DNA of 36,523 nucleotides. Origin: Fonticula alba. Its lineage: Eukaryota > Opisthokonta > Rotosphaerida > Fonticulaceae. Within the stretch, counting starts at the first letter, position 1; the number at the start of each line of letters is the position of its first letter. The DNA is taken from the NCBI RefSeq assembly GCF_000388065.1, contig NW_009242973.1, forward strand, positions 71,442-107,964. Reading direction: 5' to 3'. The translations under genes were made by a program, and so were the position numbers. Below are positions 22,406 through 33,234 of this stretch, piece after piece. The notes beneath the pieces are model-generated. The model saw only the letters and a program-made list of their open reading frames with translations. It was not told where the DNA came from and did not search any database.

Positions 22406-24628
22406 TGGGTGGGACGACGGCCGCGGGGCCTCTTCTTCGTGTCACGGCAGAAGCCGAGACAAGGGACACTGGAAAAAGGGAGGGGGGAGGGGGGGGACAC
22501 ACACACACACACGGGCGCGCGCGCGCGCGGGGTCCCGGCGCAGTTTGCGTCAGCCGGCGACGGCCACCAGAGGCAACCCCGGAGAGCGATGCCCGGGCAG
22601 GGAGAGGGGGAACGGGCAGGCCGCCGGCACGCGGTGCGTATGACCGAGCGCGGCAGCCAGATGCGCGGAGGGCAGATCGCGCACGGCCGACGGGGCACAA
22701 GACAGGGAGCCGGCTGGCCGAGGGGGTGACACGACCGAGAGTGAGGGAGGGAAAGGCGGAGACAAAGGAAGGGAGGGAGGGAGGGGGGAGGAGGAGGGGG
22801 GCTGCTGGCCCCCTGCGGCGCGCGACCGCGACCGGAGCCTCGGCGCACTTCTATCCCGTGCGTGCCCCCGGCGCCCCGGCCATCGATGGATCTCGCCGGT
22901 CTGCCTGGGGCGGTGCCGGCGGCCCGGGCCGGCGCGAGTCCACACCGGCAAGGCTCGCCCGGCTTTTGCCGCCAGCCGCGCGCCCCCGCCGGGACCACCG
23001 CCCGTGCCCCCTCCCGCGGCCCCCCGCCCAGGGACGCAGCCCCGGGGAGGGGGTGTGCCAACGCGCGCAGGCCCGCGCCCGGCTGCATGCGCCCCCGCGC
23101 CAGGGCCGTTGTTTACCGTGCTGGCGCATGCGCGCACACGGCCTGCCTCGAGCGAGGGCCGCCCAAGCGCGGGGCCCGCCCCCCGGCCATCGTTCGTCAG
23201 CCAGCCCGATGTACCCCCCCCCCCCCGGCCTTCGGGAAGTGCAGGAGAAATCGACGGATCTAGTCGTCGGTGGCCCTCCCCGGCCGGGGGCGCCGGGAAA
23301 GGTAGAATGTTCTCCCCCCAGTCCGCCGGCAGAGAGACGGCCGCCCCCGGTCCCCCGGGCCACGAACCGGCCCCCCCCCCCCCTGCCCGCCCCCTGGACC
23401 GCACCCGGGCTGCCGGCTCTTCCCCGGAAACACACGTCCTGCCGGTTGCCGGGTTCCGGCCTGCCTGCCAAGTGGGGAGCACGCGCCGCACCCCCCCCCC
23501 CCCCCCGGGAGAGTGTAACATGCGAAAACGTGCGCCGCCCCCGCCCTCGCCGTCGCCCGGTCGGCGAACTCCTAACGCATCACAATGCGTCCATGCGCGT
23601 CTCCCCCTGCAAGCGCATGTGCACACATGCGTCGCCGCCTCTTGCTAACACCCGCGCGCGCGCGCGTTCTCCACACGACACGTTAATTGATCGGCGCATC
23701 GATTGCCGCCCCGCCGGCTGGACATCACCCAAGCAGGGAGGAAGCCACCGTGCCGGCCCCCGCCCGCCGGCCCCCGCCCGCCCGCCCGCCGAGCACCACG
23801 CCACCATGCCCGACCCATACCACGCCACAAATCATCCCGGCCCCCGCCTGCCCGGGTCCATATGGCGAGGGGCACCGGCCGGGCGCCCGTGCGCGACCCA
23901 GCCCCCCTCCCCGGGCCCCCCCCCGGCCCCCGGGCCCCGGTTGGCGCCGATCCCGCCCCAGGCGAGATCTTGCGGACCATATGAAATGGGCTCGATCAGC
24001 TGTGGCGCCCGGGCGAGTCCCAACGATTCGGGCATGTGACCGCCGCGTCGGTCCCGGCAGGGTCCGGCGCACGGAAATCCGCCCGACCGTCCGGCAAAAA
24101 GAGCGTGCGAGCGTGCGAGTGTGTGTGTGTGTGTGTGTACCTGGTTGCGCGCGTGCCGGAGACGAGCATGCGTCGGGGAAAAGAAAGAAAACAAAAACAC
24201 CCTATGTTGCATCACCCACCGGAGATACCGCGCCCGCAGCAGGGTGGATTTTCCGCCCACACACATATGCTCTGACTGAGAGAGGGAGAGAGGGCGGGGG
24301 ACACCGCGCACCGGGCCACATTCTATTCGAGCCCCCCCTTTTTTCTGGCCTCTAGCCACGGCGCTGCCGGGACACCCCCACATGCCCGGGGGGGGGGGGG
24401 NNNNNNNNNNGGGGGGGGGGGGGGGGGGGAGGCGGATGGCGGCGTGAGGCGATGCCACCCCAGGGCAGGGGGGACGGCGACCCTGCCCACCAAGGGCGGC
24501 GCCGGGCACTTGGACTTCCACCGGCGGCGGCCCCCTGCTGTGGACACGCTGCCGCCCTTTGGCCCCTCTCGCCGCGCCAGGCGCGCGCACACCTCCCTCC
24601 CCGTCCCGCCCCCCACCCCCCGCCCCGC
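22406..24628. other. Long intergenic region with no recognised gene
   Basis: Upstream of the SREBP-like start and downstream of the radical-SAM-like stop, both on -. It begins with a G-rich block on + (CT-rich on the SREBP-like coding strand), a CA repeat at 22498-22511 and an alternating GC stretch at about 22514-22529. A second alternating CG stretch lies near 23653-23667. C runs on + occur near 23215-23226, 23371-23384 and 23490-23506. A less GC-rich patch (ttaattgatcg) lies at about 23684-23694. A short (TG)n is at 24119-24138. The 544-codon + frame across it is Pro/Arg/Ala-biased, shows no domain and is not reported as a gene. No tRNA-like cloverleaf seen. Confidence 0.5.
24388..24429. 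other. Assembly gap (10 N) inside a G run
   Basis: 13 G, ten N at 24401-24410, then 19 G. The true length of the run and any sequence within it are unknown. Confidence 0.97.
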
Positions 24629-25804
24629 TCAGAGACAGCTCCCGGGCAGGGGCCCAGAACCAGGGGGGGCCCCGAAGACCGGGGTCGGGCTGCCGTCCGG
24701 GGCGAAACCCGGCACCGCGCGCCCGGCACAGTGCGGACACCGGCTGACATCCACCGCCCCGGCGTCCTGGCACAGGCGAACCAGCAGGAACTGCGCATTG
24801 GCCGCCAGGCTGTCCAGATCGAAGGGAGCCGGCGAGCCAGCCGCCGAGGAAGCCGCCCCGGCGCCCGACTCGGCCTCCAGCAAATTGGCCAGCAACTTCG
24901 GCGGCAGCAGCCCCTTGGGCGTGGTGGCCAGGTGGAAGCGCCGCCGGGCCGCCTCATCGGCCGGGGTCCGGCACGCGGCCACCAGGGCCCGCTTCAAGCG
25001 CCACGAGTCGACCGGACCCAAATCCCGCAGCGGCTGGTACTGAGGCAGCGGCGGGGCCGGCTGCACGACACCGGCCCCCGGCAGCCGGCGCCCAGTCGGC
25101 CCGACAAAGGCCCCGGCCGCATCCCGGGCCCCGGCCAGCTTGGCCTGCCGCTGGGCTGCCAGGCGCTCCAGCCGCCGACGCCGGGCATTCGACAAGGTCG
25201 CCACAAATGGCCCGACATCCCGATGCAGGCGCTCCACATCAATCAGCCGATCGAGCGGCACCGCACGCAGGTGCACCAGTTCCCGGTGCTCGGCCGCCCG
25301 GCCCTCGGCATCCACGGCCGAGCCCCCGCCGGCGGGAGCCCCGCCCACCGGGACCGGCTGGTTCAGCAGGATGGTCCCCATGGCACACAGGGGCCCGGCC
25401 CACCGAGGCAAATAGTCGGCTCCCGGGTCGTCCGGGCCGCCGCCGGCCCCGCACGGATCGGCCCCCGCCCCGGCCAATGCCCCGGCCAGGGGGAAGGCCA
25501 ATGGCAACAGCGGCTCCAGCAGGGCCAGCCCGGAGGCCGGCTGCAAGTCCTGGATGGACAGCCGCGCCAGGGAGGCCCGCGCGGCCGCCGCCTCGGCCTG
25601 CAGCACGGCCGCCGCGCCTCCCCCCCCCGGCTCGGCCCCGAGGGCTTCGCTGGCGGCCACGGCACTGGCGATGCTGAATGCCTCGCACACGGCCCCGGCC
25701 ACGGCGAAGGCATCCGCATCATTGCACGCTGGCAGCTGGTCCATCCAGTCCGCGCAGTCCGGGGCTCGGACATGCCCGCGCACGGGCTTCAGGCCGGGGG
25801 CCGG

Positions 25805-25856
<52 letters not shown>

Positions 25857-27938
25857 TCACCATCACCGCCGCCGCCATCGTCAATCCCAAGCCCCAGCCC
25901 GGAGAAGATGTCCGTCGGGGCTCGGGCCGAGGAAACCACCAGCCCGCTGATGACCCCGACGCCCCGGCGGACGGCCCGCGCCAAGGGGACCAAGTCCGGC
26001 CGGCGGTCCTCCCGGTGGTCGATGTTGAAGTCCAGGATGATCTTCAGCCCGGTGAAGGTGCGCGCATGGGCCACCACCGTCTCCAGGTCGGCCGGATAGC
26101 TGGTGGCTTCGGGCGCGCCGGCCTGCAAGAACCACGTCACATACGGGTACACCTGGGGGTTGGACAAGATCGACCGGTACACCGGGGCCACTGGGTCATC
26201 AGCCAGCCGGGCCAGGCTGATGAATCGGTCATAGGAGAGCTGGCGCCGCGAGGGCAGACAGAAGCCAAGGAGCAGGGGCGAGGGGAGGGCGGGGGACGCC
26301 GAGAGGGAATGTCAGTCTCACATGGAGCAGGGGCAAGTGCCAGCCCGAGGGGGAGAGATCCGAGCCGGAGCAGGAGGAGTGTCTGGCCCCCCCCCCCCCC
26401 ACAAACACACAGACACACAGGGTGGCGATCGACCGTCCAGCATGACACAGCGTACCTCAACAAGCATTATCCCGCTGATGAAGCCCACCAGCCCCAGGAG
26501 CAGAGCATTAACGGCTGCCATATCGGTGGCCAGGTTTACTTGGGCCTGTATGTACACGCACAGGCACACACGCACGCACAGGCACACACGGGCACACAGG
26601 GACACAGGCACACACGGGCACACAGATACCAGGATAGCACATGGCCACCCGGGACAAAGTCAGCATTCTTGCGCTTCACCATGACCGACAAAACCCGACG
26701 AACAGCACAAAGGGGCAGGATGCATCCCACGCCGGGCAGATCCGCTGGCCCGAAAACGCACCCGAACGACGAAGTGCGACCCAGGCGGATAGACACGATG
26801 CCAGGCGGCCAGCTGCTCGCGCAGCTTCTCCAGCGGGACAAGCGCTCCGTCCAGAAACACCGGCAAGTCCAGCACCACCGGCCGGACTACGTGGCCCGCG
26901 TGCTCGAGAAGCTTTTTCTGCATACATGCACGCGTCCGCGCATACATGCGCATGCGCCCAGGGAGGAGACACAGTCAGCAAAGGCGCGACAGGGCCCATC
27001 CGCGAGGGGGGCGGGGGGGGGGGCGAGAGCGCGAGGAGAATCCAAAATGACAGGCAAACGGGCGGGCAGGCGAGGGGAGAAAGCAAAAAGAAAAGCAAAA
27101 GCGAAAAAAAAAAAAGGGGGTGGCCTCCGGGCACACGGCAGGGCGCCGCACGCGGCCAAACCCCGAGCCCCGGCGCACCGCGTCAAAAGCCTGGCTCGTC
27201 TGACTGGAGTTCAGACGTGGGGCGGGGGGGGGGGCGAGAGCGCGAGGAGAATCCAAAATGACAGGCAAACGGGCGGGCAGGCGAGGGGAGAAAGCAAAAA
27301 GAAAAGCAAAAGCGAAAAAAAAAAAAGGGGGTGGCCTCCGGGCACACGGCAGGGCGCCGCACGCGGCCAAACCCCGAGCCCCGGCGCACCGCGTCAAAAG
27401 CCTGGCTCGTCAAACGCCCATCAATGGGCTGGCGCCACCAGTCGGCCAGGCGCTTGGCCTCGGCCGGCGGCAATGCCGGCCGACCGCCAGCCGGCGGCAG
27501 CGACTGGAAGGGCGCCAGCGCCGGGGTGGCCATCAGCCGGCGGAAGGTCCGCGGCCGCGAGGAAATTAACACATCCCGGCGCCCATGGCGCGGGCAGATG
27601 ATCGCCAGCAGGACGCCAGTCTGGCCGCGCTCGGTGAACCGGCCATCCAGATCTTCGTCCGCCTCGTCGGCCGACCCGGCGCTCGTTTGCGAGGCGCTCC
27701 GAGGCCGGCCCGGGCCGGAGGAGGCCATGCCCCCGGTGCCGCGGCCTGCCCCGGCCGCCTCGGGGGCCGGCTTCCGTTCCACCACATACGCGCTCACCAG
27801 CGACTCCGGGCCGAAGCCCTGGCGATCCACCAGTGCACATGTCAGACACCGCGACCCGGTGTGATAGAGAACCGTCTCTTGGAACTGGACCGCCGGCTGG
27901 GCCGGCGCGTCACCGGCGCTCCCCGGCAGGGAGGTCAT
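24629..27938 (-). CDS. Unrecognised protein, possible cysteine-less radical-SAM-like
   Basis: Exons 27938-27390, 26917-26762, 26545-26456 and 26239-24629 join in frame (801 residues). Seen: an N-terminal C-x2-C (SRCLTC, Cys31/34) and CPRHG (Cys115, His118), a zinc-type arrangement; LDLPVFLDGALVPLEKLR (exon 2); exon 3 with AQVNLATDMAAVNALLLGLV and FISG, hydrophobic and without Cys; exon 4 with LSYDRFISLARL, then PYVTWFLQAGAPEATSYPAD and LKIILDFNID; poly-Gly; a C-terminal C-x2-C (RCPHC, Cys766/769). The leading C-x2-C...CPxHG and the later GAPEAT followed by a helix and a strand recall the MJ0619-like (dihydropterin methyl-transfer) radical SAM proteins, where GGEPT stands. The cluster motif CX3CX2C is absent. 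Alternatively exon 3 is simply a membrane helix. No function is assigned. Intron 1 is lengthened by an assembly duplication. Confidence 0.4.
25808..25855. repeat. (GCC)n repeat encoding poly-Gly
   Basis: Trinucleotide run inside exon 4 of the radical-SAM-like gene; it encodes about 16 Gly on the minus strand. Confidence 0.9.
27009..27411. repeat. 192-nt tandem duplication joined by adapter (artefact)
   Basis: Copies 27009-27200 and 27220-27411 match throughout by eye and are separated by 27201-27219 (tgactggagttcagacgtg), which is part of the Illumina TruSeq adapter. Copy 2 carries the real end of exon 1 of the - gene (27390-27411); copy 1 repeats those 22 nt without use. Best read as an assembly chimera, so the intron is about 211 nt too long. 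Confidence 0.93.
27201..27219. other. Illumina adapter remnant
   Basis: 19 nt identical to an internal part of the reverse complement of the TruSeq read adapter. Not biological. Confidence 0.93.
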
Positions 27939-27986
27939 TGTGCGCAGGCTGGAGAGAGAGAGAGAGGGCCGAGGGAGCGAGGCGAG

Positions 27987-28229
27987 GGAAGCAAGGGGGT
28001 AAAGAGAGGGGGGGGGGAGGGCACGAGGCAGGAGTGTGTCGAGATCGGCCGGAGGAAAGGAGGACAGCGGGGCGGCGCAGCCAACCAACGAGGAAGCCAG
28101 ATCGGAAGAGCACACGTGGAAGCAAGGGGGTAAAGAGAGGGGGGGGGGAGGGCACGAGGCAGGAGTGTGTCGAGATCGGCCGGAGGAAAGGAGGACAGCG
28201 GGGCGGCGCAGCCAACCAACGAGGAAGCC
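27987..28229. repeat. 112-nt tandem duplication joined by adapter (artefact)
   Basis: Copies 27987-28098 and 28118-28229 match throughout by eye and are separated by 28099-28117 (agatcggaagagcacacgt), the start of the Illumina TruSeq adapter. It lies in the 5' flank of the radical-SAM-like gene. Confidence 0.95.
28099..28117. other. Illumina adapter remnant
   Basis: 19 nt identical to the first bases of the TruSeq adapter. Not biological. Confidence 0.95.
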
Positions 28230-29257
28230 GGCAGGCAGGGGAGAGGGATAGAGGGTAGCCAGGGGGCTGAGGAGGAGAGTGTGCGTGTGTGTGTGTGTAT
28301 GTCAGGCGCGGGGCGAACACCCGACAGCCGGCGGCAGCGCGGCAAAAATCCGCCCACACAGGCAAATGGCGTCTAGTTGGGCAGGCGGGCCGGATCGTGG
28401 GCGGGCTTTCTCACCGCGAAAAGCGCGACATCCCCCCGGCGTGGGACGCGATGGTCCACGGAAGGGCGGGCGGGCGGGCGGGCGGGCGGGCAAGACACAC
28501 CCCCCAAGGCCAATGCCCGGAGACGGCCCCGGAGCCAAGGCAAAGACACGGCCGGCGCGCAGGAGGGGCACAGCGCCGACAATAGCCCGCAAAGAAGCGA
28601 GGCATGCGGAAAACAACAACCCCCGAGAACGCCCCCCGGCGCCCGGGGGCCGCGGACGCAGGGCCGACGCATTGCCGCCCGGGCGGTGTCAGCCCGCTAA
28701 CAGCCCCCCCCCCCCCGCCCCCCCGAGCAAGAGACAGCACGAGAGCCAGCAGCCGGGGGGAGGGCGGGGGGGCTGCTGGCTGGCAGGCAGGCAGGCAGGC
28801 AGGCAGGAAAGCGGGCCGGGGCGGGCACCCCGGCAACGCCCTCCCCCGGGCATGGTGAGCGGAACAAGGCCGGGGGAATGCGCCAGTTGGAGGGTCGCGT
28901 GATCCGCCGAGTGGGCACGTGCGGCACATCGTGGCGGTGCTCCCTCGCGCCGCGGGGGGCCGTCCTCGCTGCCGGGCCGCGGGAGAGAGAGAGAGATCAC
29001 CCCCTGGGCCGGGGGGGAGGGCCGGCACGCGCCCGGGGAAAGGGGGAGGGGGCGGGGGCGCGCGGAAGAACGCCACACCACGCGGACGGGACCGCTTCGC
29101 GGAGAGTGTATGCCCCGGCGCCCCCCCCCTCCCCCCCCGCGCACTGGGCGCGGAGGGAGGGGGCGGAGCAGCGCGAGCACGAGCCGACCACAATCCGGCA
29201 GCGGCGCGCCATTTTTCGGGACCCAGCGGCGGGCCGGTGGCATTCGTCACCACAACA

Positions 29258-29342
29258 GCGCCGCCCTCCCCCCCCCCCTCCCTCCCCTTCCGCCGCTCGC
29301 CCTCCCTCTCCTCCCGCCCTCTCTCCCTCTCGCCCTCCGTCC
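29258..29342 (+). promoter_or_regulatory. CT-rich tract before LLPH start
   Basis: Nearly pure pyrimidine stretch ending about 10 nt before the ATG. Similar tracts precede every start codon visible here. It may be a core promoter element or a TOP-like 5' UTR, as on many ribosome-biogenesis mRNAs; the function is inference. Confidence 0.4.
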
Positions 29343-29352
29343 CAGTGTAACC

Positions 29353-30119
29353 ATGGCCAAGAGTATTCGCTCGAAGAGCAAGCGCGCCTTCCGCCGCATC
29401 CGCGCCAAGAACATCCACGGCCCGATCGAGCACCAGAGGTTCGTCCCTTGCCCGCCTGCCGCTTCCTCCTCCCTCTCGCTCTCGCGCTCTCCCTCACCGC
29501 CTGGACTCGCCTTCGCCGGCTTCTGTCCCGCTTTTTGGTTGTCTCGGCCCCCGCCCACCCTCACACCGCCTGCTCCCTGCCTCTCTCTCTCTCTCCCCGC
29601 CCCCCCCCCCCCTGCCCGTGTTCCACGCTCGCACCCTCGGCACAGCCTCATGCGCATTGCCGCCAAGCTCGGCACCGCCGACCCCGCGGACGCCCCCCCC
29701 GAGGAGCCCAAGCGCTTCTCTTTCACCGCGCCCAAGGTGCGTCACTTGGCGCCCCTCCCCTGCCGCCGAGCTGCCCTCGGGCCCCTGCCCTCATGCACCC
29801 CCCTCTGGTTCTCAACTGACCCCATGCGTCTTCGCCCCTTCACCCCTCTTTCACGCGCGCGCACACACACACACACACACAGAGCCCGAACGACCCGCCC
29901 CCTCAGGAGATTGGCGCCAACAAGTTCGAGAACGACAAGCGCCTGGACTCCGAGTTCATCGCCCGCCGCCAGCAGGCCGTCGAGCGTGACCGCGCCGAGT
30001 ACGAGGAGCGCATTGCCAAGCGCGGCCCCCGCCTCACCCCGGCCAAGCCCTCCACCATCAAGAAGCACCGCGCCAGCAAGTACAAGCGCATGGCCAGTGT
30101 CCAGAGCAAGCGCTTCTAA
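29353..30119 (+). CDS. LLPH / DUF2423 family ribosome-biogenesis protein
   Basis: Small basic nucleolar-type protein. Exons 29353-29438, 29646-29736 and 29907-30119 give 129 residues; phases agree. The N-terminus MAKSIRSKSKRAFRRIRAKN is the DUF2423 signature (MAKS-[LIA]-RSK followed by basic residues), then HGPIEHQSLMRIAAKLG, which corresponds to the family's second conserved block. A charged helix (RRQQAVERDRAEYEERIAKR) and a basic tail with STIKKHRASKYKRM complete it. The family includes human LLPH and yeast Ybl028c, linked to 60S assembly. Donors are GTTCGT and GTGCGT; intron 2 carries a CTGAC-like branch site in ACTGACCCC and a CA run before the acceptor. Codon use is strongly C-ending, which suggests high expression. 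Confidence 0.82.
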
Positions 30120-30879
30120 GAACACCCGAGCAAGAGAAGATGGGTCCGAGCAGAGCATGCGCGCGCGGCGCGCCCATGCATCCCCCGCGCACATACACAT
30201 ACATGCACACACACACACACAGTCGCACGCCAGCCGGAGCCGCGACCGGCCGGCCCTCCGTGCGGCAAGCCGACGGAACCTTTCCCCCCCCCCCCTCCCT
30301 CATGCGCCCCGGCGCCGCCACGCCACACCGGGCATTGTATTTTTTAGTGTTTCGCCCTCCACATCCTCCGCCCTCTCCCGCCATGCTCCTCCTCTCTTTC
30401 CCTGCGCCCCCTTCCCCACTACTCTCCGGCTGGACTGTCCTTGTGCCACATCTTTATGTATCTTTTATACACATACACGAAATCCACCATATGCAGTCAC
30501 ACAGGTGTACCTCCTTCCTGCCATGGCCGCCCTCCGCCCTCCCCCTACCTCCGGCCGCCGGGGGGGTCCCCAAGCGCGAGGGGACTCCCCCGAAGGAGGA
30601 GGCCCAGGAGCAAAGGCCACCGGGCTTCCGCCCAGCACAGCACCCCCTCATGTGTGGCCATGCAAGGCTAGAGTGTGTCTATTTCGTTTCGAGCAAAGGG
30701 ATGGAGGTCAAAAAGCGGGGCCAGACGCGCCGTGCTTGGCCTCCCCTCTCCCCCCGCACGCACGCACGCATGCACGAAGGGAGCACACGGCCAGCAAGCA
30801 CAAAAATGTCCTGTGGCGGCAACCAGACGGAGCAAAAGAGCCGGCAGGGGAGAAAGACCGGATACATCCGGCCCCCCTC
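30120..30879. other. Convergent intergenic region (LLPH / HIRA 3' ends)
   Basis: Holds both 3' flanks. It contains a CA repeat at about 30191-30222, a C run at 30285-30296, and the least GC-rich stretch of the window (about 30335-30350 and 30434-30500), which would suit 3'-end processing signals. No gene recognised. Confidence 0.55.
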
Positions 30880-31936
30880 TCACAGGAAGCCGGACACAAA
30901 GTCCCCGGCACCGTGCAACTGCGCCAGCCCGGCGGCCGCTCCGGCCCCGGTGGCGAATGGCAAGTGCGGTGGCTGCGACTGGGCCAGGGCCAACGGACGG
31001 ATGGACGAATCGCCCAGCAGCAGCTCAATCCCCCCGCCGACGGGCGGCCGGGCGGCGCCCGCCGACGTGGCCGACGCCTGGGCCGAGGCCGCCCCGGACC
31101 CGGGCACCAGGGTCCCGGCCGCCGCGGCCGACCCCTCGCCGACTCCAGTGCCCGGCGACGGCCCGGCCGGCGACGGCGGCACCGGCACCGAGTCGAGGAT
31201 GTGAAGGAGGAGCTTGGCCCGGAAGACCGTGGAGAAGCCACTGCCGGGGGCCGCGGCACCGGGCACCACCGTCCCAATGCCGGCTGCCTGGCCGCCGCCG
31301 CCCAGGGCAAAGGAGTGCTCGAAGGGATCATCATCAGCAGCAGCAGCAGCAGCGCCAGGCCCACTGCCCGGGCCGGCCAGCGACACGAATGCCTCCCCCT
31401 CGCCGGTGCCATTGTAAAGGAGCTCATCAACGGCGGCGCGCACGCGCAGGCGGTCCCGCGCCTCGGCCGCTGCCCGGACATACGCCAACATCGACACGGC
31501 GTAGCTTTGCTCCGGCGTCAGGGGGGCCGCCACACCGGTGACCACCGGCAGCCGGTGCGGCCACACATGCAGGTGGTCAAAGCGCCCGAGGTCCCCGGCC
31601 GCCGGGCCGGCTGACACCCGCGACCCCGAGCCGCCACCCGGCGACTGAGACGACAACAGCTGGCCAGGCCCCTGGTCCCCGGCCAGGGCAATCCCCTGCC
31701 GGGCCAGGGCCAGACGCCGCTCCAGGGTCAGCAGCGTGGCCAGGCGCTGCTCGCGCGCCGTGGCCGACCCCAGTGGCCCCAGACCCAGGGCGATGGCCGC
31801 CCGGTCGACGCGCCGGCGAATGCGCGCCTCCAGCCGCAAGTTGGCCGCCGGGTCCAGCGGAGGCACGGCGGCCGCGGCGCCAGCTGACCGCGGCCCGCGC
31901 CCGGGGGGACCACGCCCGCGCCCGGTGGCCGGCCCT

Positions 31937-31967
<31 letters not shown>

Positions 31968-33203
31968 ATCCCCCGGCCGTCCCGGCCGCCAGCTGCGACG
32001 GCGTCAGCCCCAGCTCCGCGATGAAGGCCGACGAAAAGACCGACGACCCATCCTGGAAGGTGGCTCCAATCGGGTCCCGGTACAGGGACAGCACGCTGAG
32101 GCCCTCCTCGCTGACGCGCACCCAGGCCCCCAGGCGCCGGGCAAACTCATACTCATGCACCACCACCACGCTGGTGGAGGGGGGCTTGGCCCCGCCGCCG
32201 GCCGGCGCGCCGCCCGGCACCGTATGGGCGATGGTCAGGCGCGGCACCCAGCGCGGCAGGGCCTCGGCCGACAGGACCAGGCGCGACTGCAGCAGCCGCG
32301 CCGTCGGCCCAGCCCGCGCAGCCGACAGCAGCCCGGCGAAGCTCAATCCATCAGGCGAGGGCTCGGCCCCGTGGACATGCCGGGCCCGGCACTGCTCGGC
32401 CGCATCGAACACATGCAGCGCGGTGGTCGTGGTAACCAGCACCAGCCAGCCGGCCACGTGCAGCGACCGAACCGGCTCATTCAGGTAGATGGTCGGCAGG
32501 AGCCTGGACCCGGCGCGACCGTGCGGCCGAAGGCCGAGAGGCAAGCCACCGGCGGGGGCGCAGCCCGGAGCAAAACCGCCACAGCAAGGGAGTCAGCATC
32601 AGGCGGAGAGAAGCAGGGGGGGGGGGGGGGGATGAGGGGGGAGGGACACGGCGACGGCGCAGAAGCACCAAGCGGTGAGGGAGGGGAGGGCAAGAAAAAT
32701 GAACACCAAGAAGAAGAAGAAGAAGAAGAAGAGGGCAGATGGCCGCGCCCGCCAGCCAGCCACGTACAGTCGCCCGCTGGCCGTGCTAAACACCTGGACC
32801 TGGCCGCAGCCGCCGCTGGCCGTGCCGGCCGTGCCGTCCGGATCGCCCAGCGCCACGGCCGCCACATACCGCGACGCGCTCAGCGCCAGGGCATACGTCG
32901 GCAGGAGGGTCTCCCACACCAGGGACACCTGGGTGCCGGGCAATAGCCGGGCAGTCAGCCCCGAGCCGGAGTCGGATGCGGCGGCGGCGGCCGCTGCCGC
33001 CGCCGTCCCGGGCCGCGCGCCGGATGCCCCCTTCCGGGCGGCCTTGGAATCCAACGGCCGACCGAGGGACTTGTCATCGGCCGACCGAGCACGCTTCCCG
33101 GTGTCCGACACGTCGGCATCACCGGCGAGCAGGCCATCGGCCCCGTCGGCCCCGACACCACCGGTGGCCGAAGCCACCAGACCCAGGGCCTGGTCGGCGC
33201 CGG

Positions 33204-33234
<31 letters not shown>

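Larger units (their letters stand above)
27939..29352. other. Divergent intergenic region (radical-SAM-like / LLPH)
   Basis: Contains the 5' flank of the - gene (GA-rich on + at 27950-28025, so CT-rich on its coding strand), an adapter-marked duplication, (GT)n at 28279-28298, a run of GGGC units at about 28466-28490, a C run near 28706-28720, GGCA units near 28782-28806, and the CT-rich tract before the LLPH start. No gene found within it. Confidence 0.55.

Noticed and set aside
22405-24039. 544-codon open frame on +
   Set aside because: Pro/Arg/Ala/Gly-biased translation with no domain, running over repeats. Long open frames are common by chance at this GC content.
24209-24222. SRE-like atcacccac upstream of the SREBP-like gene, with a similar site near 23722
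   Set aside because: Each misses a base of the SRE consensus, and C-rich matches are expected by chance here. Not enough to claim autoregulation.
30452-30480. Sequence similar to the Nextera transposon end (ttatacacat)
   Set aside because: Only about a dozen bases match and no flanking duplication exists, unlike the two TruSeq remnants; probably natural CA/TA-rich sequence.
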